A DNA stretch of 64,000 nt from positions 1 through 64,000 of the forward strand of contig NZ_CAJPUY010000026.1 of assembly GCF_905397275.1 (NCBI RefSeq), given 5' to 3'. A program made the position numbers and the translations under genes. This DNA comes from Cupriavidus yeoncheonensis. GTDB taxonomy: Bacteria > Pseudomonadota > Gammaproteobacteria > Burkholderiales > Burkholderiaceae. This document shows positions 25,033 through 34,137 of this stretch, one piece after another. How positions within the stretch are numbered: the stretch's first letter is position 1; every line of letters starts with the position of its first letter. Below the pieces are notes generated by a model. The model searched no databases, was not told the origin of the DNA, and saw only the letters and a list, made by a program, of their open reading frames with translations.

Positions 25033-26532
25033 ATGCGTTTTGTCATTGCCCTGATGCGGCATGAAACCAACACCTTCTCGCCGATCCCGACACCGCTGCA
25101 CGCGTTCAACCGCGGCAGCACCGATGGCCCCTTGCACGGCGAGGACGCAGTGCGCGCCTGCCGTGGCACCAACAGCGCCGCGGCCGCCTTCATGGACCTG
25201 GTCGAAGGCCAGGGCGATACGTTCGTGATGCCGCTGATGGCCAACGCCGTGCCCAGCGGCGTGGTCACGGCCGAGGCGTTCGAGTCGATGGCGGCGACCA
25301 TTGTCGACGCGGTGCGCGAGGGCTGCGATGCGGTGATGCTCGACCTGCACGGCGCGATGGTGGCCGAAGGCTATGCCGATGCCGAAGGCGAACTGCTGGC
25401 GCGCATCCGTGCCGTTGCCCCGGATGTGCCCATTGCGGTCTCGCTCGACTTCCACGCGAACTTCAGCGCGGCGCTGATCGACAACGCCACGGTGATCGCG
25501 GGCTACTGCACCTATCCGCACGTCGATGTCTACGAGACCGGTGCGCGCGCCGCGCGCACGCTGATGGCCGCGCTGCGCGGCGAGGCCCGTCCGGTCATGC
25601 TGTGGCGCACGCTGCCGATGCTCACGCACATGCTGCGCCAGACGCCGCGCGAGCAGCCGATGAAGGACATCATGGACCGCGCCATGGCCGCCGAGCGCGA
25701 CGGCGAGGTGCTGAACGCGTCGGTGTTCGGGGGCTTCCCGCTGGCCGACATTCCGCATACGGGGCTGACCGTCGTGATCGTCGCCGATGCCGACCGTGCC
25801 GATGCCGGCCGCCGGCTGCTAGACGACCTGTGCGGAATGGCGTGGGAGCGCCGCGCCGATTTCGTGTTCCCGATCGAGCCGATGGAGTCATCGATCGCGC
25901 GTGCGCGTGCCGCCGAGGCGGGACCCGTTATCCTGGTCGACCACGGCGACAACTGCGGCGCCGGTGGCCCGACCGACGAGATGACGGTGCTGGCCGAAGT
26001 GCTGCGGCAGGAGCTGGAGGGCGTAGTGGCGGGGCCGTTCTGGGACCCGGCCGCGGTCGCGCACCTGATCGAAGCCGGCGTCGGCAGCACCGTGACGCTC
26101 GATGTCGGCGGCAAGACCGATATGCCCGCGCTGGGCCTGAAGGGCCGCCCGCTGACGCTGACCGGCCGGGTCCAGTGCATTACCGATGGCCACTACCAGG
26201 TGACCGGGCCGATGTTCACCGGCATGAAGCTGAGCCTGGGCCGCACCGTCGTGCTGGACGTGGGCGGCACGCTGGTAGTGGTCTGCGAGAAGCCGCAGGA
26301 GCCGTTCGATACGGGCGTGTTCACGCACGCGGGCATCGACCTGTCGCGCCGCAAGTACGTGCTGATCAAGTCGCGCCAGCACTTCCGCGCGGGATTCGAG
26401 CCGATTGCGAAGGACATCGTGCTGGTGGCGGGCCCCGGTGTCTGCAGTTCGGACTACAGCCTGTTCCCGTTCCGCAACCTGCGGCGCCCGATCTATCCGC
26501 TCGAAGCCGATACCACGCTGCAGGCCGCGTGA
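25033..26532 (+). CDS. M81-family metallopeptidase (MlrC/microcystinase C-like)
   Basis: A 499-residue protein with the M81 N-terminal domain (RHETNTFSPIPTPL, VMLDLHGAMVAEGYADAEGE, VSLDFHANFS) carrying the likely Zn-binding residues, and the C-terminal MlrC domain (LVDHGDNCGAGGPTDEM, FRNLRRPIYPLE). The best-known member, MlrC, cleaves linearised microcystin fragments, but most M81 proteins are of unknown substrate and often sit with Bug or ABC receptors, as here. No signal peptide, so it acts in the cytoplasm. Normal family length. Confidence 0.9.
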   Translation: MRFVIALMRHETNTFSPIPTPLHAFNRGSTDGPLHGEDAVRACRGTNSAAAAFMDLVEGQGDTFVMPLMANAVPSGVVTAEAFESMAATIVDAVREGCDAVMLDLHGAMVAEGYADAEGELLARIRAVAPDVPIAVSLDFHANFSAALIDNATVIAGYCTYPHVDVYETGARAARTLMAALRGEARPVMLWRTLPMLTHMLRQTPREQPMKDIMDRAMAAERDGEVLNASVFGGFPLADIPHTGLTVVIVADADRADAGRRLLDDLCGMAWERRADFVFPIEPMESSIARARAAEAGPVILVDHGDNCGAGGPTDEMTVLAEVLRQELEGVVAGPFWDPAAVAHLIEAGVGSTVTLDVGGKTDMPALGLKGRPLTLTGRVQCITDGHYQVTGPMFTGMKLSLGRTVVLDVGGTLVVVCEKPQEPFDTGVFTHAGIDLSRRKYVLIKSRQHFRAGFEPIAKDIVLVAGPGVCSSDYSLFPFRNLRRPIYPLEADTTLQAA

Positions 26533-26561
26533 GCGACCGCGATCCGCACACAGGAGCCAAT

Positions 26562-27554
26562 ATGCCGTTCCGAATCGTCCTGAAGCGCCTGGCGGCTGCC
26601 CTGAGCCTGGCCCTCGGCGTCAGCGCCGTTCCCGATGCCGCCGTGGCAGCGGGCGGCGATACGCCCACGCGCATCGTGGTCGGCTTCGCGGCCGGCGGCG
26701 CGCTCGACATCTTCGCGCGCACGCTGGCGGAGAAGCTGCGCGTGTCGCTGAACACGCCGGTGCTGGTCGAGAACCGGCCGGGCGCCTCGGCACGCCTGGC
26801 GCTGGACACGGTCAGACGCGCGCACCCCGATGGCAAGACCATCCTGATCTCGCCCGCGCCGCCGTTCACCATCTTTCCGCTGACCTACAGGCAACTGCCC
26901 TACGATCCCGACAAGGATCTCGTGCCGGTTGCGTATCTGGCGGACGTGCCGCTGATCGCCTCGACGGGGACGGGCCAGCCCTATCGCACCATGCAGGAAT
27001 ACCTGGCGTGGGTGAAGCGCCAGCCGGCCAGGGGCGGAGTCGGGCTGGTCACGCTTGGCGGCACCATTCACTTCGGTGTGCTGACGCTGGGCAAGGAAAT
27101 CGGCGTGCCGCTGTTGCCGACCGCCTATCGGGGCGCGGTGATGATGCTGACCGACGAGATCGGCGGCACGCTGCCGCTCGGCATCGATGCCGTGGCCGGC
27201 CAGATGGAGCTGTACCGCGCCGGCAAGATCCGTTTCCTGGGTGTCACGGGCACGAAGCGCACGTCGCTGCTGCCGGATGTGCCGACGCTCGCGGAAGCTG
27301 GCGCGCCGGGCTTTGAATCGGCGTCCGGCTGGTACTCGGCCTTCGTCCCGGCGGGCACGCCGCCGGCTACGGTTGCGCAACTCGAAAAGGCGCTGCTCGA
27401 TGCGATCCGGTCGACCGATGTCCGCGACAAGATGGCGGCCCTGGGCATGGAGATGAACGGCCAGCCGGCGGCCACGCTGCGCAGGATGATCCGCGACCAG
27501 CGTGCGCAGTGGAAGCCCGTGGTGGAGGCGTCGGGCTTCACGGCCAGCGACTGA
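26562..27554 (+). CDS. Bug-family (TctC-type) periplasmic binding protein
   Basis: A 330-residue protein with a signal peptide (1-30, ending DAAVAAG) and Bug landmarks: PTRIVVGFAAGGALDIFART, VLVENRPGASARLALDTVRR, LLPDVPTLAEAGAPGFESAS. The start at 26562 has CAGGAGCCAAT before it and lies 29 bases after the M81 stop, so it is the third gene of that operon. Two Bug receptors flanking one peptidase gene is unusual. A much longer in-frame reading through the M81 gene is a GC-rich artefact. Confidence 0.92.
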   Translation: MPFRIVLKRLAAALSLALGVSAVPDAAVAAGGDTPTRIVVGFAAGGALDIFARTLAEKLRVSLNTPVLVENRPGASARLALDTVRRAHPDGKTILISPAPPFTIFPLTYRQLPYDPDKDLVPVAYLADVPLIASTGTGQPYRTMQEYLAWVKRQPARGGVGLVTLGGTIHFGVLTLGKEIGVPLLPTAYRGAVMMLTDEIGGTLPLGIDAVAGQMELYRAGKIRFLGVTGTKRTSLLPDVPTLAEAGAPGFESASGWYSAFVPAGTPPATVAQLEKALLDAIRSTDVRDKMAALGMEMNGQPAATLRRMIRDQRAQWKPVVEASGFTASD

Positions 27555-27572
27555 TGCCGCGATCGGCGGTGA

Positions 27573-28559
27573 CTACTCGATGGTCACCTTCCCATCCTTC
27601 ACCAGCTTCGCGAACCTGGCCGTTTCATCATTGATGCGCTTCGCAAACTCGTCGGCGGTGCCCGCCATGGGCTCCGCGCCAGCGGCCAGCATGCGCTGCT
27701 GGAAGTCCTGCGACTTCACGATCTTCCCGATCTCGGCGCTGAGCCTGGACACGATCGGCCTGGGCGTGGCCGCGGGCGCCAGCACGCCGAACCACGTGCC
27801 GATATCAAAGCCCTTCAGGCCGGATTCTTCGAGCGTCGGTACCTCGGGCAGCACGCTGGATCGCCTTGCCGTCGTCACCGCCAGGGCCTTCAGCTTGCCG
27901 GCCTTGATGTGTGGCAGGACGGTGGTCAGCGTATCGAACGACATCGTGACCTGTCCGCCCAGCAGGTCCGTCGTCAGCGGACCGCTGCCCTTGTAAGGCA
28001 CGTGCAGCAGCGGCGCGCCCGTCACCGCCTGGAACTGCGTGCCGATCAGGTGCTGCGCCGTGCCGTTGCCGTTGGAGCCATACGCGAATTCCGTGGACGC
28101 CTTCTTCGCCAGCGTGACCAGTTCCGCGACGTTCTTCGCCGGTGTCCTGGCGGCGTTGATGACGAGCACGTTCGGTACCATCGCCACCGTTGCAATCGGT
28201 GCCAGGTCCTTCTGGAAGCTGTAGGGAAGCTTCCTGTAGACACTGGTCGCGATGGTGTGGTGCACCGCGCCCATCAGCAGCGTGTAGCCATCGGGCTTCG
28301 CCTTGGCCACGTAGTCCGCGCCAACCGTCGCGCCGGCGCCGGGCCGGTTCTCGACGATGACCGGTTGCCCGAGGTTCTTCGACAACTGGTCCCCGAGCGC
28401 GCGCGCCAGCACGTCGGTGGTGCCGCCGGACGGGAACGGCACCACCAGGCTGATCGGCCGCGCCGGCCATTCCTGCGCCAGCGCGGCCGAAGACGCGGCG
28501 AGTCCGGCGGTCAGCAGCGAAAGGCGAAGGATGTTCCGCAAAGCAAAGGAAGTGCGCAT
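27573..28559 (-). CDS. Bug-family (TctC-type) periplasmic binding protein, last gene of the tartrate-type operon
   Basis: A 328-residue protein with a signal peptide (1-28, ending SSAALAQ) and the Bug fold: EWPARPISLVVPFPSGGTTD, QPVIVENRPGAGATVGADYV, LLHVPYKGSGPLTTDLLGGQ. It follows the enolase gene by 66 bases on the same strand, so its ligand is probably the operon's substrate, tartrate, malate or glycerate (inference). It ends convergently, 18 bases from the plus-strand Bug gene. GGAGACAGCC precedes the start. Confidence 0.92.
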   Translation of the reverse strand: MRTSFALRNILRLSLLTAGLAASSAALAQEWPARPISLVVPFPSGGTTDVLARALGDQLSKNLGQPVIVENRPGAGATVGADYVAKAKPDGYTLLMGAVHHTIATSVYRKLPYSFQKDLAPIATVAMVPNVLVINAARTPAKNVAELVTLAKKASTEFAYGSNGNGTAQHLIGTQFQAVTGAPLLHVPYKGSGPLTTDLLGGQVTMSFDTLTTVLPHIKAGKLKALAVTTARRSSVLPEVPTLEESGLKGFDIGTWFGVLAPAATPRPIVSRLSAEIGKIVKSQDFQQRMLAAGAEPMAGTADEFAKRINDETARFAKLVKDGKVTIE

Positions 28560-28625
28560 TGGCTGTCTCCTGTTGTGATGGTTATGGTTCTGCTTTTGGG
28601 TAAGGCGGTTCCGCGGGATGGCGGG

Positions 28626-29921
28626 TCAGGCCGGCACCGACAGCGCGGCGCGGCCGGCGTACGTCGCCGCGCAGCCCAGCTCGGCCTCGATGTACAGGAG
28701 CCGGTTGTACTTGGCGACGCGATCCGAGCGGCTCAGCGAGCCGGTCTTGATCTGCGTGGCGGCCGTGCAGACGCTCAGGTCGGCGATGGTGGTGTCTTCG
28801 GTCTCGCCGGAGCGGTGCGAGATCACCGAGGCATAGCCGGCCCGCTCGGCGAGGGCGATCGCATCCAGCGTCTCGGTCAGCGTGCCGATCTGGTTCGGCT
28901 TGATCAGGATGGCGTTGGCCGCGCCGCGCTCGATCCCTTCCTGCAGGATCGCCGTGTTGGTGACGAAGAGATCGTCACCGACGAGCTGCACCTGCGCGCC
29001 CAGCTTGCTGGTCAGCAGCTTCCAGCCCATCCAGTCGCCTTCGGCCATGCCGTCCTCGATCGTGACGATCGGGTACTGGCGCGTCCATTTGGCGAGCAGG
29101 TTCACAAAATCGCCGGCGTCGTAGGCGCGGCCTTCCGAGCGCAGTTCGTAGAAGCCGTCGCGGTAGAACTCGGAACTGGCCACGTCCAGGCCCAGCGCAA
29201 TGTCGCGCCCGGGTTTGAAGCCGGCAGCTTCGATCGCGAGCATGATCACTTCCAGCGCCTGCTCGTTGCTGCTCAGGTCCGGCGCGAAGCCGCCTTCGTC
29301 GCCCACGGCGGTGGACAGGCCGCGCTGCTTCAGCACGGACTTGAGCGTATGGAAGACCTCCGCGCCCCAGCGGATGGCCTCGGAGAACGTCGCGGCGCCG
29401 ACCGGCAGGATCATGAACTCCTGCATGTCGACGCTGTTGTCCGCGTGCGCGCCGCCGTTGATGATGTTCATCATGGGCAGCGGCAGGCGCGTCGCGCGTT
29501 CGCTGTTGCCGCCGTTGCCGATGCTGCGGTAGAGCGGCACGCCGGCCGATGCGGCGGCGGCGCGTGCGCTGGCGAGCGACACGGCCAGCAGGGCGTTGGC
29601 GCCAAGCCGGGACTTGTCGGGCGTGCCGTCCAGCCGGATCAGGCAGGCGTCCAGCTCGGCCTGGTGCGCGGCCGACATGCCGGCCACCGTGCTGCCGATA
29701 TCGGCGTTGATATGCCCGACCGCCTTGCGCACGCCCTTGCCGAAGTAGCGCGTGCGGTCGCCGTCGCGCAGTTCGATCGCTTCGCGCGAGCCGGTCGAGG
29801 CGCCCGATGGCGCGGCGGCGAAGCCGGTCGAGCCATCGGCGAGTACCACCTGGGCGGCGACGGTCGGATTGCCGCGCGAATCGAGGATCTCGTAGCCCCG
29901 CACTTCCTGGATCGTTGACAT
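28626..29921 (-). CDS. eno: Enolase, operon-borne copy
   Basis: A 431-residue enolase with all catalytic elements: ILDSRGNPTVAAQV, SGASTGSREAIELRDGD, the metal ligands in GLDVASSEF, TIEDGMAEGD and LVGDDLFVTN, the base Lys in LIKPNQIGT, and the signature SHRSGETEDTTIADL. It interconverts 2-phosphoglycerate and phosphoenolpyruvate in the cytoplasm. The main bacterial eno gene normally sits next to pyrG/kdsA; here it follows pyk in a tartrate-type operon, so this is probably a second, dedicated copy. It starts 24 bases after the pyk stop, with AGGACAAGGAC upstream. Confidence 0.96.
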   Translation of the reverse strand: MSTIQEVRGYEILDSRGNPTVAAQVVLADGSTGFAAAPSGASTGSREAIELRDGDRTRYFGKGVRKAVGHINADIGSTVAGMSAAHQAELDACLIRLDGTPDKSRLGANALLAVSLASARAAAASAGVPLYRSIGNGGNSERATRLPLPMMNIINGGAHADNSVDMQEFMILPVGAATFSEAIRWGAEVFHTLKSVLKQRGLSTAVGDEGGFAPDLSSNEQALEVIMLAIEAAGFKPGRDIALGLDVASSEFYRDGFYELRSEGRAYDAGDFVNLLAKWTRQYPIVTIEDGMAEGDWMGWKLLTSKLGAQVQLVGDDLFVTNTAILQEGIERGAANAILIKPNQIGTLTETLDAIALAERAGYASVISHRSGETEDTTIADLSVCTAATQIKTGSLSRSDRVAKYNRLLYIEAELGCAATYAGRAALSVPA

Positions 29922-29945
29922 GTCCTTGTCCTGTCGAATTTCTGC

Positions 29946-31364
29946 TTACTGAACCTGTGCAATGCGCAGCAGGTTGGTGGTCCCCGCGACCGTGAAAGGC
30001 AGTCCCGCCGAGATGACGATCGACTCGCCACGCTGCCCGAAGCGCTCCTGCAGCACGGTGCGGCTGGCAAGCTCGGTCATCTCCAGCACGTCCAGCACTT
30101 CGTGGCACAGCACGGCATGCACGCCCCAGGCCAGCGCCAGCCGCCGGGCTGTGGCCACGCGCGGCGTCATGCCGAGGATCGGCACTTCGGGGCGCTCGCG
30201 CGCCATGCGCAGGGCCGAGTAGCCCGAGCTGGTGTAGGCCACCGTCGCCGGCACCTTGAGCAGTCCCGCGACATGGCGGATGGCGTAGCCGATCGCATCG
30301 GCGGCCTCGGCGCGCGGCGGGGTGTGCGAAGCCTGGATGGCGTCGTGGTATAGCGGGTCCGATTCCGTGCGCGTGATGATGCTGTCCATCATGGTCACGG
30401 CTTCGACCGGGTAGCGGCCGGAAGCCGATTCCGCCGACAGCATCACGGCATCGGCGCCGTCGTAGACCGCGGTCGCTACGTCCGACGCTTCGGCGCGCGT
30501 CGGCACCGGCGCGGAGATCATCGATTCAAGCATCTGCGTCGCCACGATCACCGGCTTGCCGGCCTTGCGGCAGGCGCGCACGATCTGCTTCTGCAGCGAG
30601 GGCACCAGTTCCGCAGGCATCTCCACACCCAGGTCGCCGCGCGCGACCATCACGGCATCCGCTTCGGCGACGATGTCTTCCAGACTTTGGATCGCCGCGG
30701 GCTTCTCCAGCTTGGCGACGATGCCCGCGCGGCCCTGGACGATCTCCTTGATCTCCCGGATGTCCTCGGGGCGCTGCACGAACGACAGCGCGATCCAGTC
30801 GATGCCGAGCGTCAGGCCGAAGTCCAGGTCGCGCCGGTCCTTCTCGGTCATCGCCGACAGCGGCAGCACCACGCCGGGCACGTTCACGCCCTTGCGGTCG
30901 GACAGCGCGCCGCCGTTGATGATCGTGGTCTGCGCGAAGTCGGCGCCGCACTGGTCCACGCGCAGGCGGATCTTGCCGTCGTCGAGCAGCAGTTCGGTGC
31001 CTTCGCGCAGCGCCGCAAAAATTTCGGGGTGCGGCAGGCTGACGCGGGTCTGCGAGCCGGGCAGGGCGGTGTCGAGATCCAGCCGGAACGGCGCCTGCGC
31101 GGCCAGCTGCACGGGGCCATCGGCGAAGGTGCCGACGCGCAGCTTGGGGCCCTGCAGGTCGAGCAGCACGCCGATCGGGCGGCCGCGTTCGCGTTCGATG
31201 GCGCGGATGCTGTCCAGGCGCAGCTTGTGGTCTTCATGGCTGCCATGGCTGAAATTGAGCCGGAACACATCGGCGCCGGCTTCGAACAGCGCATCGATCT
31301 GCTCCGGCGTCGAGCTTGCCGGGCCCAGTGTTGCCACGATCTTGGCGTTGCGATGGCGTCTCAT
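29946..31364 (-). CDS. pyk: Pyruvate kinase, operon-borne copy
   Basis: A 472-residue pyruvate kinase: KIVATLGPASSTPEQIDALF, RLNFSHGSHEDH, LLDLQGPKLRVG, the active-site Lys in IVAKLEKPAAIQSLEDIV, MVARGDLGVEM, and VATQMLESMI. The C-terminal regulatory domain (about 350-472) is present. It transfers phosphate from PEP to ADP, giving pyruvate and ATP. It lies 13 bases after the glycerate kinase stop, with AGGAG before its ATG, and directly before enolase. Position makes it part of the dedicated route from 2-phosphoglycerate to pyruvate. Confidence 0.96.
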   Translation of the reverse strand: MRRHRNAKIVATLGPASSTPEQIDALFEAGADVFRLNFSHGSHEDHKLRLDSIRAIERERGRPIGVLLDLQGPKLRVGTFADGPVQLAAQAPFRLDLDTALPGSQTRVSLPHPEIFAALREGTELLLDDGKIRLRVDQCGADFAQTTIINGGALSDRKGVNVPGVVLPLSAMTEKDRRDLDFGLTLGIDWIALSFVQRPEDIREIKEIVQGRAGIVAKLEKPAAIQSLEDIVAEADAVMVARGDLGVEMPAELVPSLQKQIVRACRKAGKPVIVATQMLESMISAPVPTRAEASDVATAVYDGADAVMLSAESASGRYPVEAVTMMDSIITRTESDPLYHDAIQASHTPPRAEAADAIGYAIRHVAGLLKVPATVAYTSSGYSALRMARERPEVPILGMTPRVATARRLALAWGVHAVLCHEVLDVLEMTELASRTVLQERFGQRGESIVISAGLPFTVAGTTNLLRIAQVQ

Positions 31365-31377
31365 GCTTTACTCCTGG

Positions 31378-32661
31378 TCAGCGCGCAATCAGGATCGCGC
31401 GGAAATCGTTCACATTGGTCATGGTGGGGCCGGTGACGACGGCGTCGCCAAGGGCCTCGAAGAAGCCGTGGCCGTCATTGGCGGCCAGTGCGTCCTGCGG
31501 TCGGATGCCGAGCTGCCACGCGCGCCGCAGCGTGTCGGGCGCGATCATGGCGCCGGCAATGTCTTCCTGGCCGTCCACGCCGTCGGTGTCGCCCGCAAGG
31601 GCATAGACACCGGGCTGCCCGCGCAGCGTGAGCGCAAGCGACAGCAGGTACTCGACGTTTCGCCCGCCGCGTCCCTTGCCGCGCACCGTCACGGTGGTCT
31701 CGCCGCCCGAGAGCAGCACGCATGGTGCGGGGAACGGCTGGTCATGGTTCGCGACTTCCAGCGCGATGCCGCCGAGCACCTTGCCGACCTCGCGCGCCTC
31801 GCCCTCGATGGCATCGCCGAGCACGAACACTGGCAGGCCGGCGTCCTGCGCGACGCGCGCGGCGGCCTGCAGCGCCAGGCGCGGCGTGGCAATCAACGCG
31901 GTCTGCATGCGCGGCAGGCGCGGGGCGCCCGGCTTGATGGTCTCCGCCGCTTCGCCGGCCAGTGCGTCGAGCACATGGCGCGGCACGTCGATGCCGTAGC
32001 GCCGGATGATGTCGGTGGCGTCGTCACGCGTGGTCGGGTCCGCGACGGTCGGGCCCGAGGCGATATCGATCGGATCGTCGCCGGGCACATCCGACAGCAG
32101 CAGGTTGCAGACGCGCGCCGGATGGCATGCTGCCGCGAGCCGGCCGCCCTTGATCGCGGAGAGGTGGCGCCGCACGCAGTTCATCTCGGTGATGGTGGCG
32201 CCGCAGGCAAGCAGCGCGCGGCTGATCGCCTGCTTGTCCTCCAGCGACACGCCCGCCAGCGGCAACGGCAGCAGCGAGGAGCCGCCGCCCGACACCAGGC
32301 TGATCACGAGATCGTCCTCGGTCAGGCCCGATACCATTTCCAGCATGCGGCGCGCCGCCTGGAAGCCGGCAGCGTCAGGCACCGGGTGCGCCGCTTCGAC
32401 GATCTCGATGCGCTCGCACGGCACTGCATAGCCGTAGCGCGTCACCACGAGTCCTTCGACCGGCCACGGCCACGCTGCCTCGAAGGCGCGGGCCATGGCC
32501 GCGGAGGCCTTGCCGGCGCCGATCACCAGCGTGCGGCCGCGAGGCCGTTCGGGCAGGTGGGCGGCGAGTGTCAGTGAAGGCTGCGCGGCGTCGATGGCGG
32601 CGCGGAACATGTTCTGGAGCAGAGAACGGGCCTGCAGGGCATCCATGGTCAGTCCCGTCAT
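31378..32661 (-). CDS. ttuD: Glycerate 2-kinase (TtuD/MOFRL family)
   Basis: About 427 residues, with the GckA/TtuD N-terminal domain (LVIGAGKASAAMARAFEAAW, SLVSGGGSSLLPLPL, CVRRHLSAIKGGRLAAA, LLLSDVPGDDPIDIASGPTV) and the C-terminal MOFRL domain (LLSGGETTVTVRGKGRGGRN, ALAGDTDGVDG). First annotated as hydroxypyruvate reductase in the Agrobacterium vitis tartrate cluster, the family was later shown to be glycerate 2-kinase, yielding 2-phosphoglycerate. That product feeds the enolase encoded two genes on, so no phosphoglycerate mutase is needed. The ATG at 32661 starts one base after the dctA stop; 32646 is an alternative. Confidence 0.92.
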   Translation of the reverse strand: MTGLTMDALQARSLLQNMFRAAIDAAQPSLTLAAHLPERPRGRTLVIGAGKASAAMARAFEAAWPWPVEGLVVTRYGYAVPCERIEIVEAAHPVPDAAGFQAARRMLEMVSGLTEDDLVISLVSGGGSSLLPLPLAGVSLEDKQAISRALLACGATITEMNCVRRHLSAIKGGRLAAACHPARVCNLLLSDVPGDDPIDIASGPTVADPTTRDDATDIIRRYGIDVPRHVLDALAGEAAETIKPGAPRLPRMQTALIATPRLALQAAARVAQDAGLPVFVLGDAIEGEAREVGKVLGGIALEVANHDQPFPAPCVLLSGGETTVTVRGKGRGGRNVEYLLSLALTLRGQPGVYALAGDTDGVDGQEDIAGAMIAPDTLRRAWQLGIRPQDALAANDGHGFFEALGDAVVTGPTMTNVNDFRAILIAR

Positions 32662-32662
32662 C

Positions 32663-34018
32663 TCAGTGCTGGAGTCCGGCATGCGCATCGGCGACGCGGG
32701 TCAGGCGGGTGCCGATCGTCGTGGCTTCGGGTTGCTCGCCCTCGACCTGCACTTCATCGGCGACCTTGCCGTCCAGCGCATCCTGAAGCTGCTGCTGGTC
32801 CACGGCGCCGACCCATCGTGCAATCGCGAGCGTGCCCACCGCGTTGCCGATCGTGTTGGTGATGGCGCGGGCTTCCGACATGAAGCGGTCCACGCCGAGC
32901 AGCAGCACCATGCCCGCCACGGGGATCTTGCCAAGCGAGGCCAGCGTGGCCGCCAGCGTGATGAAGCCGGACCCGGTCACGCCCGCCGAACCCTTCGACG
33001 TCAGCAGCAGCACCCCGAGCACGACCAGCTGGTCGGTCAGCGTCAGCGGCGTGTTGGTGGCCTGCGCGATGAAGATGGCGGCCATGGTGTAGTAGATGCA
33101 CTGGCCATCGGGGTTGAAGGTCAGGCCGGACGGCACCACGAGGCCGACGACCGGCTTGGACACGCCGGCGTTCTCGAGCTTGCGCATGAGTTGCGGCACC
33201 ACAGATTCCGACGAGCTGGTGCCGAGCACCGTGAACAGCTCGTCGCGGATGTACTTGAGGAACTTCCACAGGCTGAATCCCGACAGGCGTGCCACGCCGC
33301 CGAGCACGAGCACGACGAACAGGAAGCAGGTGAGGTACATCGTGCCCATCAGCTTGCCGAGCGAGACCACCGAGCCCAGGCCGTACTTGCCCACGGTGAA
33401 GGCCATGGCGCCGAACGCGGCGATGGGGGCGAGGCGCATGATCATCCCCACCACGGTGAAGATGCCGTGCGTGAAGGAGTCAAGAAAATCGACCACCGGC
33501 CTGGCGCGTGGGCCGATATGCGACAGCGCAATACCAAACAGCGTGGCGAACACCAGGATCTGCAGGATGTCGTTGCGGGCCAGCGCGTCGATCACGCTCG
33601 ACGGCACCAGGTTCATCAGGAATTCCATGAACGTGTGCGGCTGCGCGGCGGCGTGCGTGTAGCTGGCGATGGCCTTGGCGTCGAGGTGCGAAGCGTCGAC
33701 GTTCATGCCCGCGCCCGGCTGGACGACGTTCACGACAATGAGGCCGAGTGCCAGTGCGAAGGTGGACAGCAGTTCGAAATAGAGCAGCGCGCGCACGCCC
33801 ACGCGCCCCAGCTCCTTCATGTTCTCCATGCGGGCGATGCCCAGCACTACGGTGGCGAAGATGATCGGTGCGAACACCATCTTGATCAGCTTGATGAACA
33901 CGTCACCAAGCGGCTTGAGGCTGCTGCCGATATCGGGCGCCCACACGCCGAGCACGATGCCCGCGGTCACGCCGATCAATACCTGGACATACAGCTTTCC
34001 CAATAGCCGTTGAATCAT
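32663..34018 (-). CDS. dctA: C4-dicarboxylate:cation symporter DctA
   Basis: A 451-residue DAACS-family inner-membrane transporter: VLIGVTAGIVLGVWAPDIGS, FIKLIKMVFAPIIFATVVLG, the serine-rich hairpin GTSSSESVVPQL, SGLTFNPDGQCIYYTMAAIF, TSKGSAGVTGSGFITLAATL and NTIGNAVGTLAIA. DctA imports succinate, fumarate, malate and in some bacteria tartrate, driven by protons. The C-terminal tail (from about 415) is hydrophilic, as usual. It lies between ttuC and the glycerate kinase gene, so it is the expected entry port for this operon's substrate. Confidence 0.95.
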   Translation of the reverse strand: MIQRLLGKLYVQVLIGVTAGIVLGVWAPDIGSSLKPLGDVFIKLIKMVFAPIIFATVVLGIARMENMKELGRVGVRALLYFELLSTFALALGLIVVNVVQPGAGMNVDASHLDAKAIASYTHAAAQPHTFMEFLMNLVPSSVIDALARNDILQILVFATLFGIALSHIGPRARPVVDFLDSFTHGIFTVVGMIMRLAPIAAFGAMAFTVGKYGLGSVVSLGKLMGTMYLTCFLFVVLVLGGVARLSGFSLWKFLKYIRDELFTVLGTSSSESVVPQLMRKLENAGVSKPVVGLVVPSGLTFNPDGQCIYYTMAAIFIAQATNTPLTLTDQLVVLGVLLLTSKGSAGVTGSGFITLAATLASLGKIPVAGMVLLLGVDRFMSEARAITNTIGNAVGTLAIARWVGAVDQQQLQDALDGKVADEVQVEGEQPEATTIGTRLTRVADAHAGLQH

Positions 34019-34137
34019 TGCTGTCTCCTGCTGGTTCTGCGAATTGCGCGTGCGGACCCGCTCTTGGTGGCGCTTGGGTGCGTCCGCGGTGCCAGGCGTA
34101 CCTGGCGCGGCCCGGCGGGCGCCGGGCGCGGCGGGGC

